Source: Crocodylus rhombifer
Lineage: Eukaryota; Chordata; Crocodylia; Crocodylidae
Direction of reading: 5' to 3'
NCBI GenBank assembly: GCA_038503035.1
Contig: JAVSML010000963.1
Location: 310,001 to 374,000 of the forward strand
DNA length: 64,000 bases
The translations under genes and the position numbers were made by a program. Shown here piece after piece: positions 46,506-59,930 of the stretch (its first letter is position 1; each line of letters starts with the position of its first letter). The notes under the pieces were generated by a model that ran no database searches, had not been told where the DNA came from, and saw only the letters and a list, made by a program, of their open reading frames with translations.

Positions 46506-49500
46506 CACACATCTAATCAGAGTTCTCATATTAACAGAGATGGTCTTAAAATAGAGAAGGCTGAGGCTTCACCCAGAGGAGGAGTCATCTGAGATTCACC
46601 TCTGGCTGGGAATCTGAGCATGAGATCCTTTAATTCAGCAAGGCAAAAGATGGAGGAAACATTTAGCAAATGCAGCAGGAAAACCCCATTAGATTTCAGG
46701 AAAGAGCATTTTGGAGAGCTAAGAAGACCAGGGTCTTATCCTGGGAAGTGCTAAGTACTGTCTACTATGGGCTGAACACCCTGAAATCCAATGACAGTGG
46801 ATAGAAGAGTCGTCATCTGGTACTCTGCAAGATCAGTGTTTGGGAAACAGAAATGTGAAAAGCCACCAGCACAGGACAAGCCTGCAGGAACCCAAAGGCA
46901 ATGTGCAATTACAGTGCAACTGATAAAAGTGCCTTTGAAACACAAGAGACACAAGCAACATATTGAGCTTCACAAGGGACACCTCAAAGATATATGCCAG
47001 AGATGGGTAACTGAACAAGTCAATTAGGGCTTGCAAGGAAAAAAATAAGGGGAGAGAAACCCAGGTGAATCCAAAAAGTTTTCTACAAATATAGCAAGGT
47101 ATAATGAAGCACAAGAGAGAAGCAGCAGATCCATTAATAGTTGCAGAAGAGCATGTATCTAATGCCGAAGACTGGTTCTTTGAAAACGTGTTTTTGGAAG
47201 AGGAAGAGGAAGAAAAGAGTCAAAAGTCAGGGAGTAAGGGAGATCCATGCTCTCCTGCTGAGAATTGGGGCTAGAAAATGTGAAATCCACCCCTGTGCTG
47301 AGAGCTAGGAGAGATTCAGTTCCAGAGACACTAACTCCAGGGAACAAGCTGATGCAAAACCCAAGCACCCATAATCCCGAAGGCCTTACATGGGCACAGT
47401 GTGTTACAATCCACCCATGAGAGAAAAGAGTCACTTCACGGGTTGTATTGGTGGGCTGTAACACCAGGAGCCAGCCATGAGGGGGAGACATGATCACAGG
47501 TAATGAGCCAGTATATTGCATTCATCCAGGTGTGAAGCTTTTGCTGTTGCTAGCATGCGCCTCGTTCTCATTGTACTTCTCCCCCGTATGAAATTTTTCA
47601 GTCATCCAGTCAGGGAATGGAAACAACCTTGTGCGATGGAAGTGGCCAATCAGACCTCCTAAATGCGAGCAGTTACTAAGATGGTAAGCTTTTTGGAGAA
47701 GGCTCCCTCTTTGTATAGCACCCAGCACACTGTGGCCTTGTGCCATGACCGAGGCCCTTAAGGAAACCACATCATAAAAGGTAAAGAAGACAGAGCCATT
47801 TCCAAAGAAACCAGGGGTGAAAACATATGCTTCCAAACGCATTGAGCAAATTCCTAAGGGCCAGTAAGGTGCCTGGAGGAAGTCAGGCTAGTGGACAGCA
47901 GACAATCTGAAGAAAGAGCAAGCTTATGTCTTGATCCTGTGTCATCATCTACAGGATCCCAATGGCTTTATTGTTCCTACAGCTGGTGTGAGATGTAGAC
48001 TCCTTTGCAGGATCTGGGTCTAACTTTTCAGTGTCTGTTGCCCACGATAATCAGCTTGTCTGGGTCTAGTTAGAGAGGAATCTGCAGTCTCCTCATGATA
48101 CGGTTAGGATGCAGACATGCAATGCATTTATTCCAGAGTAATTTCCTTTACTCTAGAAGTGGAGTGGGCACATGACATGCAGCTTCACTCCAGGGAGAGT
48201 CAGTCTGATTTGAAGAAAAGTTACCCCTTGAAAAACCTGTAGTCACTTCACCATCTTATAAATTATATCAGCTTAAACCTGGAGTGCCCCTGGCTCTAGG
48301 TCAGTTCAATACAGGGCAGTTACTTGCTTGGCAGCTACAAGTGCATATTCCCCTGTCAACTTCTGGTAAGGCTATGTAAGAGCAGCCTATAGCCTGCTAC
48401 TCTGGGATAAAGCAGCAAGCTGATATAAATTAGACCAGTATAAATATGACGTGTACCTGTACCTGAAGAGAGCTATTTCCTGCTACCACTCATTCTGGGG
48501 AGGGAACATTTCTTTTCTCTCCAGTCCATATTTCACTGGTAGGTCAGGGAGTGACTACTGAGCAGAGTAGGCACAGAGATGTCTGAGCTGCTCAGATAGC
48601 CACTGGGAAAGCAAGGCGCAGAGTGCAGTATTTGTATGCATGGAGTAAATTGTGTTGGGCCATTTGGGCTGCATTCTACCATCCTTCTTCTTGATTTATT
48701 TAAATACTTGACCAGAAAGCGCCTGAGCAGCTGAGCTATTCCGCGTTCCTAAAGAGATTTTAATGGCTTAAAAAGAAAAAGAAGAAAAAAGGAAAAAAAA
48801 AAAAAACCCAAACAGAAAACCCTGGTGGTGTGAAGCCAAGGATAATAAAAATAACCAGAACATGTGTTTTATGGCTAGCCTGAAGGATACAGGCTACCTC
48901 CTGCCCTTGGAAGTGCCAGTATCCCTAAGGCAGTATACGCTCCCTTAAAGTCCCACCCTAGAGACTTCTACTTTGGGAAAGTCCTGGTTTCTCAATAGGG
49001 GGCTGACTGGCTCCTGTTTATATGAGTTGGAGCTGTGAACGCTCAGCCATGAATAACCTGGATGGGGTTGCGCCTTCCTGTTTGGAGATGGTTTGGATGC
49101 CAGGTTTACTAGCAGGGTGGGTGAGACACTGCCACGTCCCCTGGCTGCAAGACTGGCAGGACGTGGTGTCTTCAGCTGGTAGTCTACCTCACTAGGAGCC
49201 AGGTAATAAATGGGAACTCCAGGGATGAGCCCAGGGAAGTTGGTGTGGGTTTCTGTTGACTTAGTGGGCCTTGAGTCATAACCCAAGAGTTGTTTGGGAT
49301 GGAGTGAGACATGCCCATGGGAGGTATCCTCCATCAAGGTGCTGAGACTTGGCGTGGGGAGGATTTTTCTCTGTGGAGACCTCAGAAAGGGCCCTATGGT
49401 GTTTCACCTTCCCATGGAAACATTAATGAAATTTCCAGTGAGGACCCAGTAGACCTGATCAATATTTTTTGCTTTCACAGTCAGATGGAGCCTTATTGAA

Positions 49501-49699
49501 CTCTTCCCCTTCTCTCTTCCTCTCCTCCTAGCTTTTCTGAGACCCTTCATCAACAACTGCCCCATTCTCCATCTTTACTGTCAGAAGCAAAGCTCCTTTG
49601 TCCCACTGAACAACATGGATTTAACTATCTCTGTGCTGATCTTGTTTGGTCTGAGTCTGCCTCACAGCCCTTTCACTGAAGCTGCCACCATACTTCTAG
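46506..49699. other. Spacer; possible CR1 internal fragment at 47030-47160
   Basis: AGTTTTCTACAAATATAGCA near 47080 resembles CR1 ORF2 sequence upstream of the RT, at low confidence. A purine tract lies at 48769-48807. The 130-codon minus-strand frame at 48945-49337 has no recognised domain. Confidence 0.4.
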
Positions 49700-50020
49700 T
49701 TAAAATGCTTTTTCAATGAAAGTTTTTCAAGAAAAACTGAAAGTTTGAGCTTTCATCTAAGGAGAATCTACTGCAAAAACAGTTACTTTAAGATAATTTT
49801 GAAGGGGAAAGAAGGAATTTCATGAAACATGATGCTGATCCCCCCGAACATCTTTTGATTGCTGAACACATGAAAAAGGAAGCTGGCCAACTGCTTCAAA
49901 AATGTAAGTTCCCTGTTGATGAAAATTGAAAAATTTTGGGAGAAAAATTTTGATGGAAAGGAAAACTGTTTTTTGTTGAAACTTTTTATGGGAACAAAAA
50001 CCATGTCTTAGCTAGCACTG
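49700..50020. repeat. Degenerate GAAAATTTT-rich DNA-element relic
   Basis: Alternating AAAATTTT/GAAAA/TTTTC words (TGCTTTTTCAATGAAAG, GAAAAATTTTGGGAG, GAAACTTTTTATGGG) and an end CTAGCTAGCACTGTAG resemble a common reptilian hAT-type relic with a self-complementary GAAAATTTTC interior. Confidence 0.45.
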
Positions 50021-50154
50021 TAGAGGGGGTCAGCCTTTCTTTTATCCAGCCCTATTTTCTTCTTTACCCATGGTGCAATATCTGATTATACTAACCATGC
50101 CACACTCTTCATCCACTTAGCATAGCTCTGTGGAACTGTGTATGTCCTCGAGCA

Positions 50155-50230
50155 GTGGCCCTCAACATTTTTAAACTTCAGACAACTCTAGATAGAATCG
50201 AGGCACTCCTCAGAAAATGCCAGCTCTTAG
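50155..50230 (+). mobile_element. hAT-like left-end fragment
   Basis: CAGTGGCCCTCAACATTTTTAAAC is a close variant of the CAGTGGTTCTCAACCTTTTT hAT terminus. No right end was found. Confidence 0.5.
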
Positions 50231-53200
50231 TTTTCATTGTTTTCTTGATTTAGTTAGTCCCAAGGATGCACCAATCATTGGGACACCTTTGGTGTGGCAA
50301 CAGCTTTCCTTCATTCTTCCTGGTCTTTTGCAGTCCTTGTACAATCTGTCAGTTTTAATCCCATCCAGTCTTTGATGCTGGTGGTTCAGCTTGTCTTAGG
50401 TCTTCCTCTTCGTCTTCATCATATGTAGAAACCCACATGTAGAAAGGATCTCAAGGCATCCCAGGCCACCCAGATGAGAATAGCTAGAGAATCCATGGGA
50501 CCTTTTCTGGTTGTACCTTTGTCATACTGACAGCTCCTGCTGGACATTCAGCTGTGGGTGCCAGATGCTATGGGTAGCTCTCCCACACTGATGTCCCATG
50601 GAGTCTAAATCTTCCTTTTGATCCTGGCACAGACTGATGTGAGCTCAGAGCAGCATCTCAGGTCACTCAGTGTGCAATCTGAATGGATTTTGCTCGTCAT
50701 CACTCAGGACAAAGACACAAGGGCATGATGCAATATGGTAATGTTGGTCAACCCTGTGAGAGGAAACAGGAGTAGAAGCCACACAAGGAACGGGCAGGGA
50801 GTGAAGAGTGATAACAGTTCCCTTAGAGGAGGATGGAAGGTCTGTGTGGCTTAGGTGGCATGGTGGGTTTCATGTCCCCTATTCCTGGTAGTAGTGCTGC
50901 TCCATATCTCCCTCAGTGTGTCAGTATAGACCGTGAGCTCTTGAGGGCCTTGTTCCATGTGCTCAGTCAGGCTTGGGGTATCTTGGTGTTGCTCCTTAAC
51001 CTGAAACATGGCTCAGCTGATCTAAACTTTGGGAGGTCATGGGGCCTGAAGACCTTTCTTCCTGGGGCAAGCTAGGGTGAACTCAAATGAACCAGGGACA
51101 CTAAGACTATAAATCCAACCTTCACTGACCAAAAAAAATGGCTTTTCTAATCCCAGTGGAAACCAGGCCTGTTCCTTCTCCCCTCTAGCCCATGCCCTCT
51201 CCCTGTTGTTCCCCATTTGTTATTTCTCATGTGGACAGGCATGCGCAAGCATGTGTATGCATATGTGAGAGCCAGCACTGGCTTTGTAAACACTGTTTCA
51301 TTGCAGCAGAATCTGAAATGAGAACGAGCCTGTAGGCAGCAAGATACCGAGGGAGCTGCAAGAATGCTTTGCACATGTGAAGGCACGCACCAGCTCCTCC
51401 GTATCAGTCCCTGACGACAGCCAGTGTTATCAAGAAGATGGAGTGCTGATGCACCAGTAAGTGATGGGTCAAAGGCAGATTGCTGCTCAAGGCTGATAGC
51501 AGTCCAGCTGTTGCTTGAGTTGGTGCAGTGCACAGGATGGGGTAGGGGTGGAAATCTCCATTAGGGGATGGAGAAGGATGCCTTTTACCTGCTTTGGTTG
51601 GAGGGAGAATCTAGATTAATGAAGTCTGATCCAAAGCAGCAGATCTCCAGCGTATTGTGGGCCCCAAAAGTATGTGTAATAAATGCTAGGTGTCCACCTC
51701 TCATCAACTTGCTTGAAGAAAACCCAGCCTGCAGCTGACATCAGCAATGGCAAAGCTCTTCTTGACATCGGGGGAATGGATCTGCAATGTACCTCTCAGT
51801 GTCAGACAGCTCAGTGGTTATGTGCTTCCTTGAGTTATGTTCCAGCTATTTTCTGATCTTGCTGCTCTATCTTGGGAGTGATAAGTGGATTCCTTTGGTG
51901 CTAAGCTCAGGTGGCACTCCAACCATCCCTCCATCCTTCCTCCTCTCTGTCCCTTACCTCCTGTGGCCTCATCAAAGCATGCCAGCACCTGGGAGTGTCC
52001 TCAGATCCTAAGCTGCACCTGAGCTCTGTCCTGAGGATAACTGGGACAGAGGTGGGTAACTCTGCAGTTCTTGGATCGTGGAGTGAAGAGGGCTCATTTC
52101 ACCCCTGATTACAGTCAGATGGATTTTAAAGCCCATTCATGAAGACTGAGGTTTGCTGTAGCATAGTCTGCTCTGTCTAGCTCTGCCCCACTCAGAGACT
52201 TTTATCCAGCCTGAAGCACCAGGGAGACTGGGAGAGGCAGGTGTATGGTCACTTAGTGCCACCTGGAAGGGTGAGGAAGGGTCTCAGTAGCCATTTCATT
52301 ATCTTCAGAGGACAGCTGCTTCCCATTTTCATAGCAGTGAACTCAGACTTGGTCCCACTGGCTCAGGTGTCCAGGCCATCTAGAGCCTCCTTTGCTACCA
52401 AAGTGCCAACCCCATGTTCACTTCCAGTAAAGGGTAGAGTTCTGGTCTAAGCCCCAGAGAGCAGGTTTGTCTGCAGTGCTCCTACCGTACTAGACATGAG
52501 CAGTTCACTTATTCCATCTGCCCAACCAGAGCTAACTGGTTGGCCCATTTATGAAGACAACTCCCAAGTACAAGGGCTTCAGGAAATCCTTGAACATCTA
52601 CCACTGTTGTCATGCCATCACCTCCATCAGCACCACATCCACCACCATTACCACCAGAGGAGACATGGGTGTGGCCCTGCTCCTGCTACATTATTTAACA
52701 TATGTACTGCAGATCCTAGGGAAAACAACCTTCCAAAGCATGCACTGATGCAGCTCATAATGTATGTCAGTCTGTTGTCGTTAGATATGGATTTCAACCT
52801 ACTTAATTCTCTGGAAAAACCATCAATGTGTCTGTTAAATGATCCACTTGTATCTAATTTTTAAACACATCTAAAGTATTTGGGGGGCATTTCCCCATTG
52901 CCCGTCATCTTTTCAGTCTCTCACATCTATGCTATGCAGGTGGAAAACAGTAATCAGAAAGCCAGTGGTCTGTACCCTGATGTGCTGGTGCGTACAACAG
53001 CTAGAGCAGTCTGTCTCTTGAAGCTGCCTGACAATAGCTCGCAATCATGTAAGAATTGTCTTGATACAGTTTTCCTACAGGCAGGGTGAGCTCAGAGAGT
53101 AAATGTCTGCTTGTCTGAGCTGCTTGGGTAATGCTTCCATGGGAGCTTCCTTTGCAGTGGATGCCAGACTAGTAACAACCCATGTTAAACAGCAGTGGCA

Positions 53201-53709
53201 TATCAGGCCTTTTCCTTTTACAGCTGATTGTGAGATCTTTAAATGGAATTCCAACTAAATATTTTTTCATTTCAGCCTGGCTTTAACAAATGCTGCTGCT
53301 TGTCCTTTAGATGGACAGTGTGAAGGGGCAGATGAGGCAAAGGATCCTTGGGGCTGCAGAACTAGATAAGCATGGATGGTACTGGCTGGGGAACATACCT
53401 GAAAAAAGGCCAGGCCCACTCCTGGTGACTAGAAGAACTAGGCAAAATTCTGGCTCTGTGGGTGGACTGTAGCTGGGGAGATAGCCAAAGAGTCTCTTGG
53501 GTGGCAAAAGGGGCAAGAGTCATAATGGCCTTATGTTGTGGGGAGCAAGGACAACGGAAGGCCTCATATAGGTTTTGTGGGAAGAACTAAAGGGTATGAG
53601 GATAGGAAGCAGGTGCTCTGGGAGGTGGACAGGTAGGAAGGGGGCAGAACAATTGACTTCATGATCTGCTTGTGCAGGAAAGTGTATGATGTGGTGGCCC
53701 ATGGTAGTA
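50231..53709. other. Spacer without a recognised gene
   Basis: No exon was recognised. A His-rich frame at 52496-52864 comes from a CAC/CAT/ACC-rich patch at 52600-52660. Confidence 0.45.
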
Positions 53710-53764
53710 GGGGACTGGACCTAATGATCCAAAAGATCTCTTCCAGTCCAAGGTTTCTGTGACT
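53710..53764 (+). mobile_element. CR1 LINE extreme 3' tail
   Basis: GGGGACTGGACCTAATGATCC followed by AAGATCTCTTCCAGTCC and TTTCTGTGACT matches the final 55 bases of CR1. Confidence 0.7.
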
Positions 53765-56700
53765 GCTGCAGTTCGGGAGTCTCTGTGGACCCACAGACTC
53801 TACTCAATGTGGAGTTGACTTGCCTCAGTTCTCCCCAGAGGAACTGAAGTCTCCTATGATATAACTAAGCAGGCAGGTCTTCCTGGTGGAGTCCTGTTTT
53901 CTCTCTGTAGACATTAAGAACCCCACCACGGATCCCCTGGAATAGCTACAGGCCCTGATGCCCTGGAAAAATAAAGGACACCTGAGGGAGCCATTCTGGG
54001 GAGCAGAGTGACTGAAACTCCCACAAAGGCAGGGCTGTCTAGACATCTGTCCACAGCTGGGCAGCTCTGAAGGCCAGAGGTTGCATCTGGGGCAGGGCCA
54101 AGGTGAATGCTCCCAGGAACTTCCTGGAGCAGGAGAATTGTGGGAACACTGTTGTGGCTATCCCTGCATGGCGGGCATCAAGAAGTCAAGGTCTTCTTCA
54201 TCCTGGAAACATTGTGGCCCTGAGGGTCCCATGGTGCTTTTTCACCCTGGGGTATTGACCTTCTCTCTACTGTACTTTTTGTGTGCAGTGGGTCACTCGG
54301 ATGTCTCTCGCCATCCCAGAAGAGGGTACATTTCCCCGGGGTTGTAGGTCTTCAGCCAAAGGAGCCTTTTGAGGGCCTTTGGGCTATCAGTCACTCTGCC
54401 TGTAGTGGACAATGTCCCAATTCTCCTTAGGTCTAGTGAAGTCAAGACGGTGGGTGCCCAGATGGCATAAATCTGCCCAGCTCCATGGAGCCAGTCAGGT
54501 CATATGTCAGTGCGTCTCAGCTGAAGCCAGTACTTTATTGCAGATGGAATACCAAGTGGAGTGAGGATACACCTACATGTACCCAATGTTCCCAGGGAAA
54601 GGTGTCCTTGGGCATGCCCTGCTCACCTGCTCCTTGCAACCCTACAATCCCAGGTAAATGTACCCTGGGGTCCCCCAAACCTGGAAATGCAGTGGTAAGG
54701 CCACTCCAGGGCCATGCCACACAAATACTCTACAGCCTCCCAGAGAAAAGGTCCTGAGAGCAATCCAGAGGGAGGGGAAGGCCTTCGAGTGGCTTCACAG
54801 CATCATGCCTAGGTTTTCCATGTGCCAGCCAGGTGCAATCAGGAGTCGTGCAACTGACCCGATCTTATTCTCACTGAAATATCAAAGATCCAATTTAGGA
54901 GAGGATGTTTTCCCTTCACCACTTGATGGACCTTTAAGAACTAGCTAACTAGCTAACAACCCCCCCCCCCCCAACAAACTCCACTACTTTGCTGGATTGC
55001 AGTTTCCAAATGTAAAGAAAAAAAGTCTAAGAATACAGTAAACGGAATAAATATTTCATCAGCTGTCGGCTTTTCAAAAGGAGTGAGATGAGTAACCTAA
55101 TTCAATCAAAGCCCAGGCTTTGAACTGCTGCCTCGTTTTTAATAAATATGTTTTTTAAAAATGTTAAATGAAAGAAAGGAACATCTGTAAGAAAAGAAAG
55201 AGGACATTTGTTTTTGAATGTCTGTGCCAGAGTGGAGCGCGCGTCTCTGCGTCTCTGCGTTGTGGTGATAACTCGGGGTTTTGTCATGCAGGGAGGGGAG
55301 TGGGTAGCAAGCGGCAAGTAGGGGGAGGGAAGTCCTTGCAAGTGCTTGCAATTTCTCTTTATTCATTCTGTTTTCCCCCAGGACATGCAGTGCCTGAAGA
55401 TTTGGAGAAGGATGGACGCATCTGGGGCTGGTCGCCATTGGAAACGGGGTGCAGGATGTGATGAGCCATTGGTCTGATCAGCTATGGCAGTCCGAAGGCT
55501 CTGACATAGAAAGGGCCTGCTTGTAAACAGGAGGAAAGCTAATGCATGGAGAGACCTCTTAATATTCCCCTGGGGGATCTGGCCATTGGGTGACCTTCTC
55601 ATGGTCCTTTAGGACAGCTCTGTGTTTACTCTCGGCGCTAATGTTTTACGAACACCTCCTCCCCTTCCCCTTTGTGATAAAATGGAAACGTGCATAGGAC
55701 TATGTCTGTTTATATTGATATATTTTGAGGAAAGGGGGTCACTGATTAACTGAAAAATATTCATTTATCACAATCCCCGACCACATAAACAAGAGTGAGC
55801 TTGTAAAAGTAAACGGTGTTCAATAAAAACACAAAAAAATCCTAACTTTCCACCAATAATTTGGATAAAATTGACATTTCTTTCCCCCTCTCTCCCTACC
55901 CTTCTTTTCCCCTAGGAAATAAAATTCTGTTGTATCTTTGTTCGTAGCACAGCACTAATAATCTGAGGAAAATACATAGATGCAGCTGAGTTTTGAACAG
56001 GCAGGCTTGTTCACTCCACTGTAACCCAACCTCACCCACTCTGCTTGGTGAAGTTTGAGTGGTTTCTGCAATCGAAAGTGGAATGCCCTACTGGAGGGCT
56101 TCCCAGCTATGTAAAGGGATGCTATCCCATAGACGTATCCTGCAAATATATTTCCTAATGTCACACAAAATGTTCCCATCGCTGGACAGCTGGGAGAGAG
56201 AAGCTAGCTCAAGGTGCAAGTTGAAGCCTGAGGCCTGTCAAGCTTGGTTGTAGAGCCTGGGTTGCAGCTTGAAGGAGCTAAGGTTGGGTTATAACGAGAG
56301 GGAGTTTTTTAGCTTGGAATCACGTCTCTTCCTTAGTACTATGTCACCTTTGGGGCTATTTCAATGCCTGGTGGATGCCTTTGGGCTGCAAGGAAGGGCC
56401 CAAGGTAACAGGGAGAAGGGTTAGACATTGGTTTAGTGGGAATTCACAGGACTGGCTGCCCAGGGAGCCAACCTGATGTCTCTGTGAGAAGATGGAAGTC
56501 AGGGGAGGGGGAAGAGGAGGGAATCTGGAGTGACAATGAATGAATGAACCTTGCAGCTTATCAATTCAGAGTACAGTATGTGATGGAGAGGGGAAGCATG
56601 GCTGTGCAACCATGTTCCCCCTTTGTGGCATGGATGGAGTGAAGGGTGCCTGGATATAATGTCCATGGGTGAATCCAAACTGGTACATGGCGGGCGTTAT

Positions 56701-57766
56701 TCAGAGGTTGCTTGCATTGTTTTTGCAATGCTGGAGGCATGGTGCCCTCTGGGAGCAGGTAATTGCTGGACTCTCAGCTCTCTCTGGTGGCAGGTAATGG
56801 TAATGCCCCTGTGTTCCTGGTGTCTCCTCTGTGTTTGATGGATGTCCGTGCCTGGTTGGAGCCATTATGTCTTTTATTTCTTCTCCATTGCACCGATTTC
56901 AGAGCGTGTATAACTGAAGCTTTTGAAGGTGATGTTGGCATTTACTCTCTTCCAGCCCTGGGGGTGCGTGTGAGTGGTTGGATCAAAGAAATGATTCAAG
57001 AAATCCCCACCGAGAAGAAGCGTGGAGCCCCGCACACCTGCCTCTGCTTGGATGGGGCTGTCATCTTACTGCACAGCAGGTCCATGCTGAGAGATGGCAG
57101 GGACTGAGAAATACATAAACAATCAACTCATAACTCAGCCCCTTCCTTCCCCCAAGTGCCGGTCCCTTTGCACTCAAATCCTTCCATTGCCTTTGCTGTC
57201 ACAACTGCAGTCCAGGCACCAGCTGAGCAGACCCTGTGGGCTCTGCCAGGTCCTGCTCACCCGACCTGCACTCCAGATTGTGATGCTCTTTGATTCCTTT
57301 GACTTTCCTTCTCCTTCTCATCTCTGCCCATGTGACTATCCTGCAGCCCTGCTTGGTACAAGCAGAGTGAAAGGGGAAGAAGGGAGGGGAAGGTGGGGAC
57401 TGGAGTCTCACCGCAGAATTTCCCTTGCTTTCCCCAAAGCAGCAAGGTGGCCAACACCTCTTGCCTGCATCCCCTCTACCCCCTAAAAGAAGCATCTAGT
57501 TCCTTCCCCTACCAATTAGCCAATGCAAAGAAAAGAGGGAGTCTGATATGAAACATGCTGCCTTGGTCAACATCAGGAACTGAACCAGCAACTTGAAAGA
57601 CCAAATCACTTATGAAACCACCAGCTTTTTTACTGGCTAGCATACAAGACCCAGATCGACTGCTAGCTAAGGCAAGGAGCAAGACACAGCACACACCCAG
57701 CCTGCGGGTCACCCTTGCACTCTATTCTCAGTTTAGCACTGTGCATCTCAGTGGCTGTGAGGATGT
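53765..57766. other. Spacer without a recognised gene
   Basis: No exon was recognised. Poly-C lies at 54960-54973. The 55640-55900 block is listed separately. Confidence 0.45.
55640..55900. promoter_or_regulatory. Candidate conserved non-coding element
   Basis: Unique-looking sequence combining GTGATAAAATGG, TGATTAACTG, TTCATTTATCACAATCC, CACATAAACAAG and TTCAATAAAAACAC, that is GATA-, homeodomain- and forkhead-like words in close array. Composition only. Confidence 0.25.
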
Positions 57767-58012
57767 GATCACCAGGGCTCCTGGTTTTCTCTGATTAAAA
57801 AAAATCCCCAATTTTCAGGTGAAAAAAAGTAACCCAAAATCCACATGTTTTCTGTGATTAAAATGAAACCCCTCTCTCTCTCTATATCTATATATTAGTG
57901 GCATTTCATTTTAAACATGGAAAAATGTGGATTTGGGGTTACTTTTTTTTAACCTGAAAATTGTTGGTGGTGGTGGGGTGTTTATTGGAGAAAACCAGGA
58001 TCTCTGGTGATC
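57767..58012. repeat. ~245-bp palindrome with a (CT)n/(TA)n centre
   Basis: The left arm from GATCACCAGGGCTCCTGGTT through CAATTTTCAGGTGAAAAAAAGT and AAATCCACATGTTTT mirrors the right arm AAAATGTGGATTTGGGG, ACTTTTTTTTAACCTGAAAATTG and AAAACCAGGATCTCTGGTGATC. The arms are about 105-110 bp. The centre (57872-57901) is CTCTCTCTCTCTATATCTATATAT. Plan and size fit a hairpin MITE, family unidentified. Confidence 0.85.
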
Positions 58013-58974
58013 GCAACCCTCAGAGCCCTAATCCTGAAGACGAAAGCAGGTGGCTTTGAAGACCAAGATACATTTGCTGATGTGCTTCCATGCCAGACAG
58101 GAACGTAAACTATTTAATTAAAATATCCCTCGTTTCCTATAACTTCCCATGAAAGGAATTTGTTTCAGAGCCTTGGCAGGAGAATTTCCCCCAGGGCTGA
58201 TAAGGAGGCTCCTGTCTCTGTGGGAAGTCACATTATTCTCTCTGCTTTGTTCTGTGGGTGTTGGGTTTTGTGTGTGTACGTTTCCTTCTGTAAGGGGAGA
58301 ATTAATCTGTTGGGACAGGAGGTGAATATGGAGGGTCCTTTATTATTGTGCCTCCCTATTGAAAATAGCCCCCAATGTTAAAAACTGACCACGCTACAAA
58401 GGAGAAATCAGAAGGATGGACACAGTGTGAACAGGGCATGTGCAAGTTGAATCAAATACAGGAGAACACTTAGCCACGAGTGTGCTAAATCAAACCCCTC
58501 TCCTAGCCTCTTAGTCTACAGAGCCCTTGATGCACGATTAAGCCTCATGGGTTTCCAATACACTAGTGTACCTCGGGAAGGCGGGGAGAGGGGTGGAAGA
58601 TTGGGGCAGCATCTCCAGGCACTGCTTTTAGGGGAAGAGCCACAAAGATAGCCATTGCCACAGCTGGTTGCTGGCCATGCAGCCAGGGTTGAACACAGGC
58701 ATGGGCGAACTGGGCAGCCACGCAGGGGCTGGCCAGAAAGGGGGCCCAAAAATGGTAATTTTTATTATTATCATTATCTCTGGTGAAGTGGAGGCAATAC
58801 TAAAAGTTCACTGGGGGCCGCCAGGAGTCTAGGTATGGTGCTGCACGTAGCCACTGCTGGCAATGCAGTTGTGGGCACTGCCCCATGCAGGGAAGTTGCC
58901 CTGTTATGCCTCTGTCCCAATGGAAATGTTCACCTGGGAAATGGCCAATTCAGTGGGAGAAAGACATGGCTGAA
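58013..58974. other. Spacer without a recognised gene
   Basis: No exon was recognised. CTATTTAATTAAAATATCC near 58110 is AT-rich and unique-looking, without further support. Confidence 0.45.
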
Positions 58975-59285
58975 CTGCAGAGTTCACAGGAGAGCAAGGA
59001 AAAAAAAGACATATGAGAAATGGTTGGAAGAACTGGGGTTGGTTAGTCTGATTAAGAGAAGACTGGGGGGGGAATTGATGACAGTCATCAAATACAAAAA
59101 GATTTTTATAAATAGGATGACAAACAAGTGTTCTTTGTGTCCAAAAGGGGTAGGAAAAGAAGTAATGGCCCTAAATTGCAACAAGAGATGTTTGGGTTAT
59201 ATATTAGGAAGATATATCTAACTATGAAGGTAGTTAAGCACTGGCACAGATTACCTGGAAAGAAAGCAGCACAAACTTTATTAAA
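58975..59285 (+). mobile_element. CR1 LINE 3' region
   Basis: GGAAGAACTGGGGTTGGTTAG, TCTGATTAAGAGAAGACTGG, AATTGCAACAAGAGATGTTTGGG and AGTTAAGCACTGGCACAGAT are successive CR1 3' landmarks. It stops before the terminal CCTTCCAGCCC motif. Confidence 0.85.
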
Positions 59286-59389
59286 ATATTGCACATCTGT
59301 GAGTCAACAAACTCAACCCACATAACACTCTCATCTCATCATCAGACCCTCTGGACTTTTGATTTATCCTGTCTTATTATACAAGGAAA

Positions 59390-59560
59390 ATAGGATGTGC
59401 CCTTGCATTGAATAGCAACCATTTTAAACCTGAGAGAAGGAAATGCTTTCTCACAGGGAGTGTGCAGAACAACGATGCCTCCAAGAAGAAGAATTTAGCA
59501 GGATTCAAAAAAGGATTGGGTCACTGTCAGTGGTATTACAAGCTTTCAGAGCTACAGTAA
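59390..59560 (+). mobile_element. Possible CR1/LINE fragment
   Basis: CATTTTAAACCTGAGAGAAGG and AAATGCTTTCTCACAGGGAG resemble the segment of a CR1-type LINE that precedes the 3' end. Poor match otherwise. Confidence 0.4.
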
Positions 59561-59627
59561 TAAAATACTAATGTCCTAAAGTTCTGCAATGGAGATAAAC
59601 TCTCACTTCATGTACAAATCCATCCCT

Positions 59628-59818
59628 AATTTCTAGGAGCTGGGAAGAAACTTTCTCTATGTTCACCCACCCTGGGAAACTTCAAAGAGTGTCTTGACGC
59701 CCACCTTGCTGGGGTCATCTGATCCCAGCAGTCTTTCCTGCCTAAGTGCAGTGGGGCTGCACCCGATGATCTTGTAAGGTCCCTTGCAGCCCCTAACATC
59801 TATGAATCTATGAATCAC
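59628..59818 (+). mobile_element. CR1 LINE 3' end with ATCTATGA tail
   Basis: CACCTTGCTGGGGTCATCTGATC, CGATGATCTTGTAAGGTCCC and the terminal repeat CATCTATGAATCTATGAATC: CR1 elements end in short tandem octamers of this kind. Confidence 0.88.
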
Positions 59819-59821
59819 CTT

Positions 59822-59930
59822 CATTTTGGAGGTATCCAAGTGCCTAACTCCACAGAGAGTTTAGGGAAGTGCCTCCCTTGGGAGTTAGGTATCCAAATCC
59901 CTTTGAGAATCTGGGACTCTGGCATTAGCC
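59822..59930. repeat. Palindromic relic (AAGTGCCTAACTCC...GGAGTTAGGTATCC)
   Basis: AGGTATCCAAGTGCCTAACTCC on the left and GGGAGTTAGGTATCCAAATCC on the right share words in a partly mirrored arrangement typical of a common sauropsid palindromic relic. Degenerate. Confidence 0.45.

Noticed and set aside
48945..49337. 130-codon minus-strand frame
   Set aside because: No family match, splice context or codon pattern that I could support.
52496..52864. His-rich frame (HHLHQHHIHHHYHQ)
   Set aside because: Product of a CAC/CAT-rich low-complexity patch, not a metal-binding protein.
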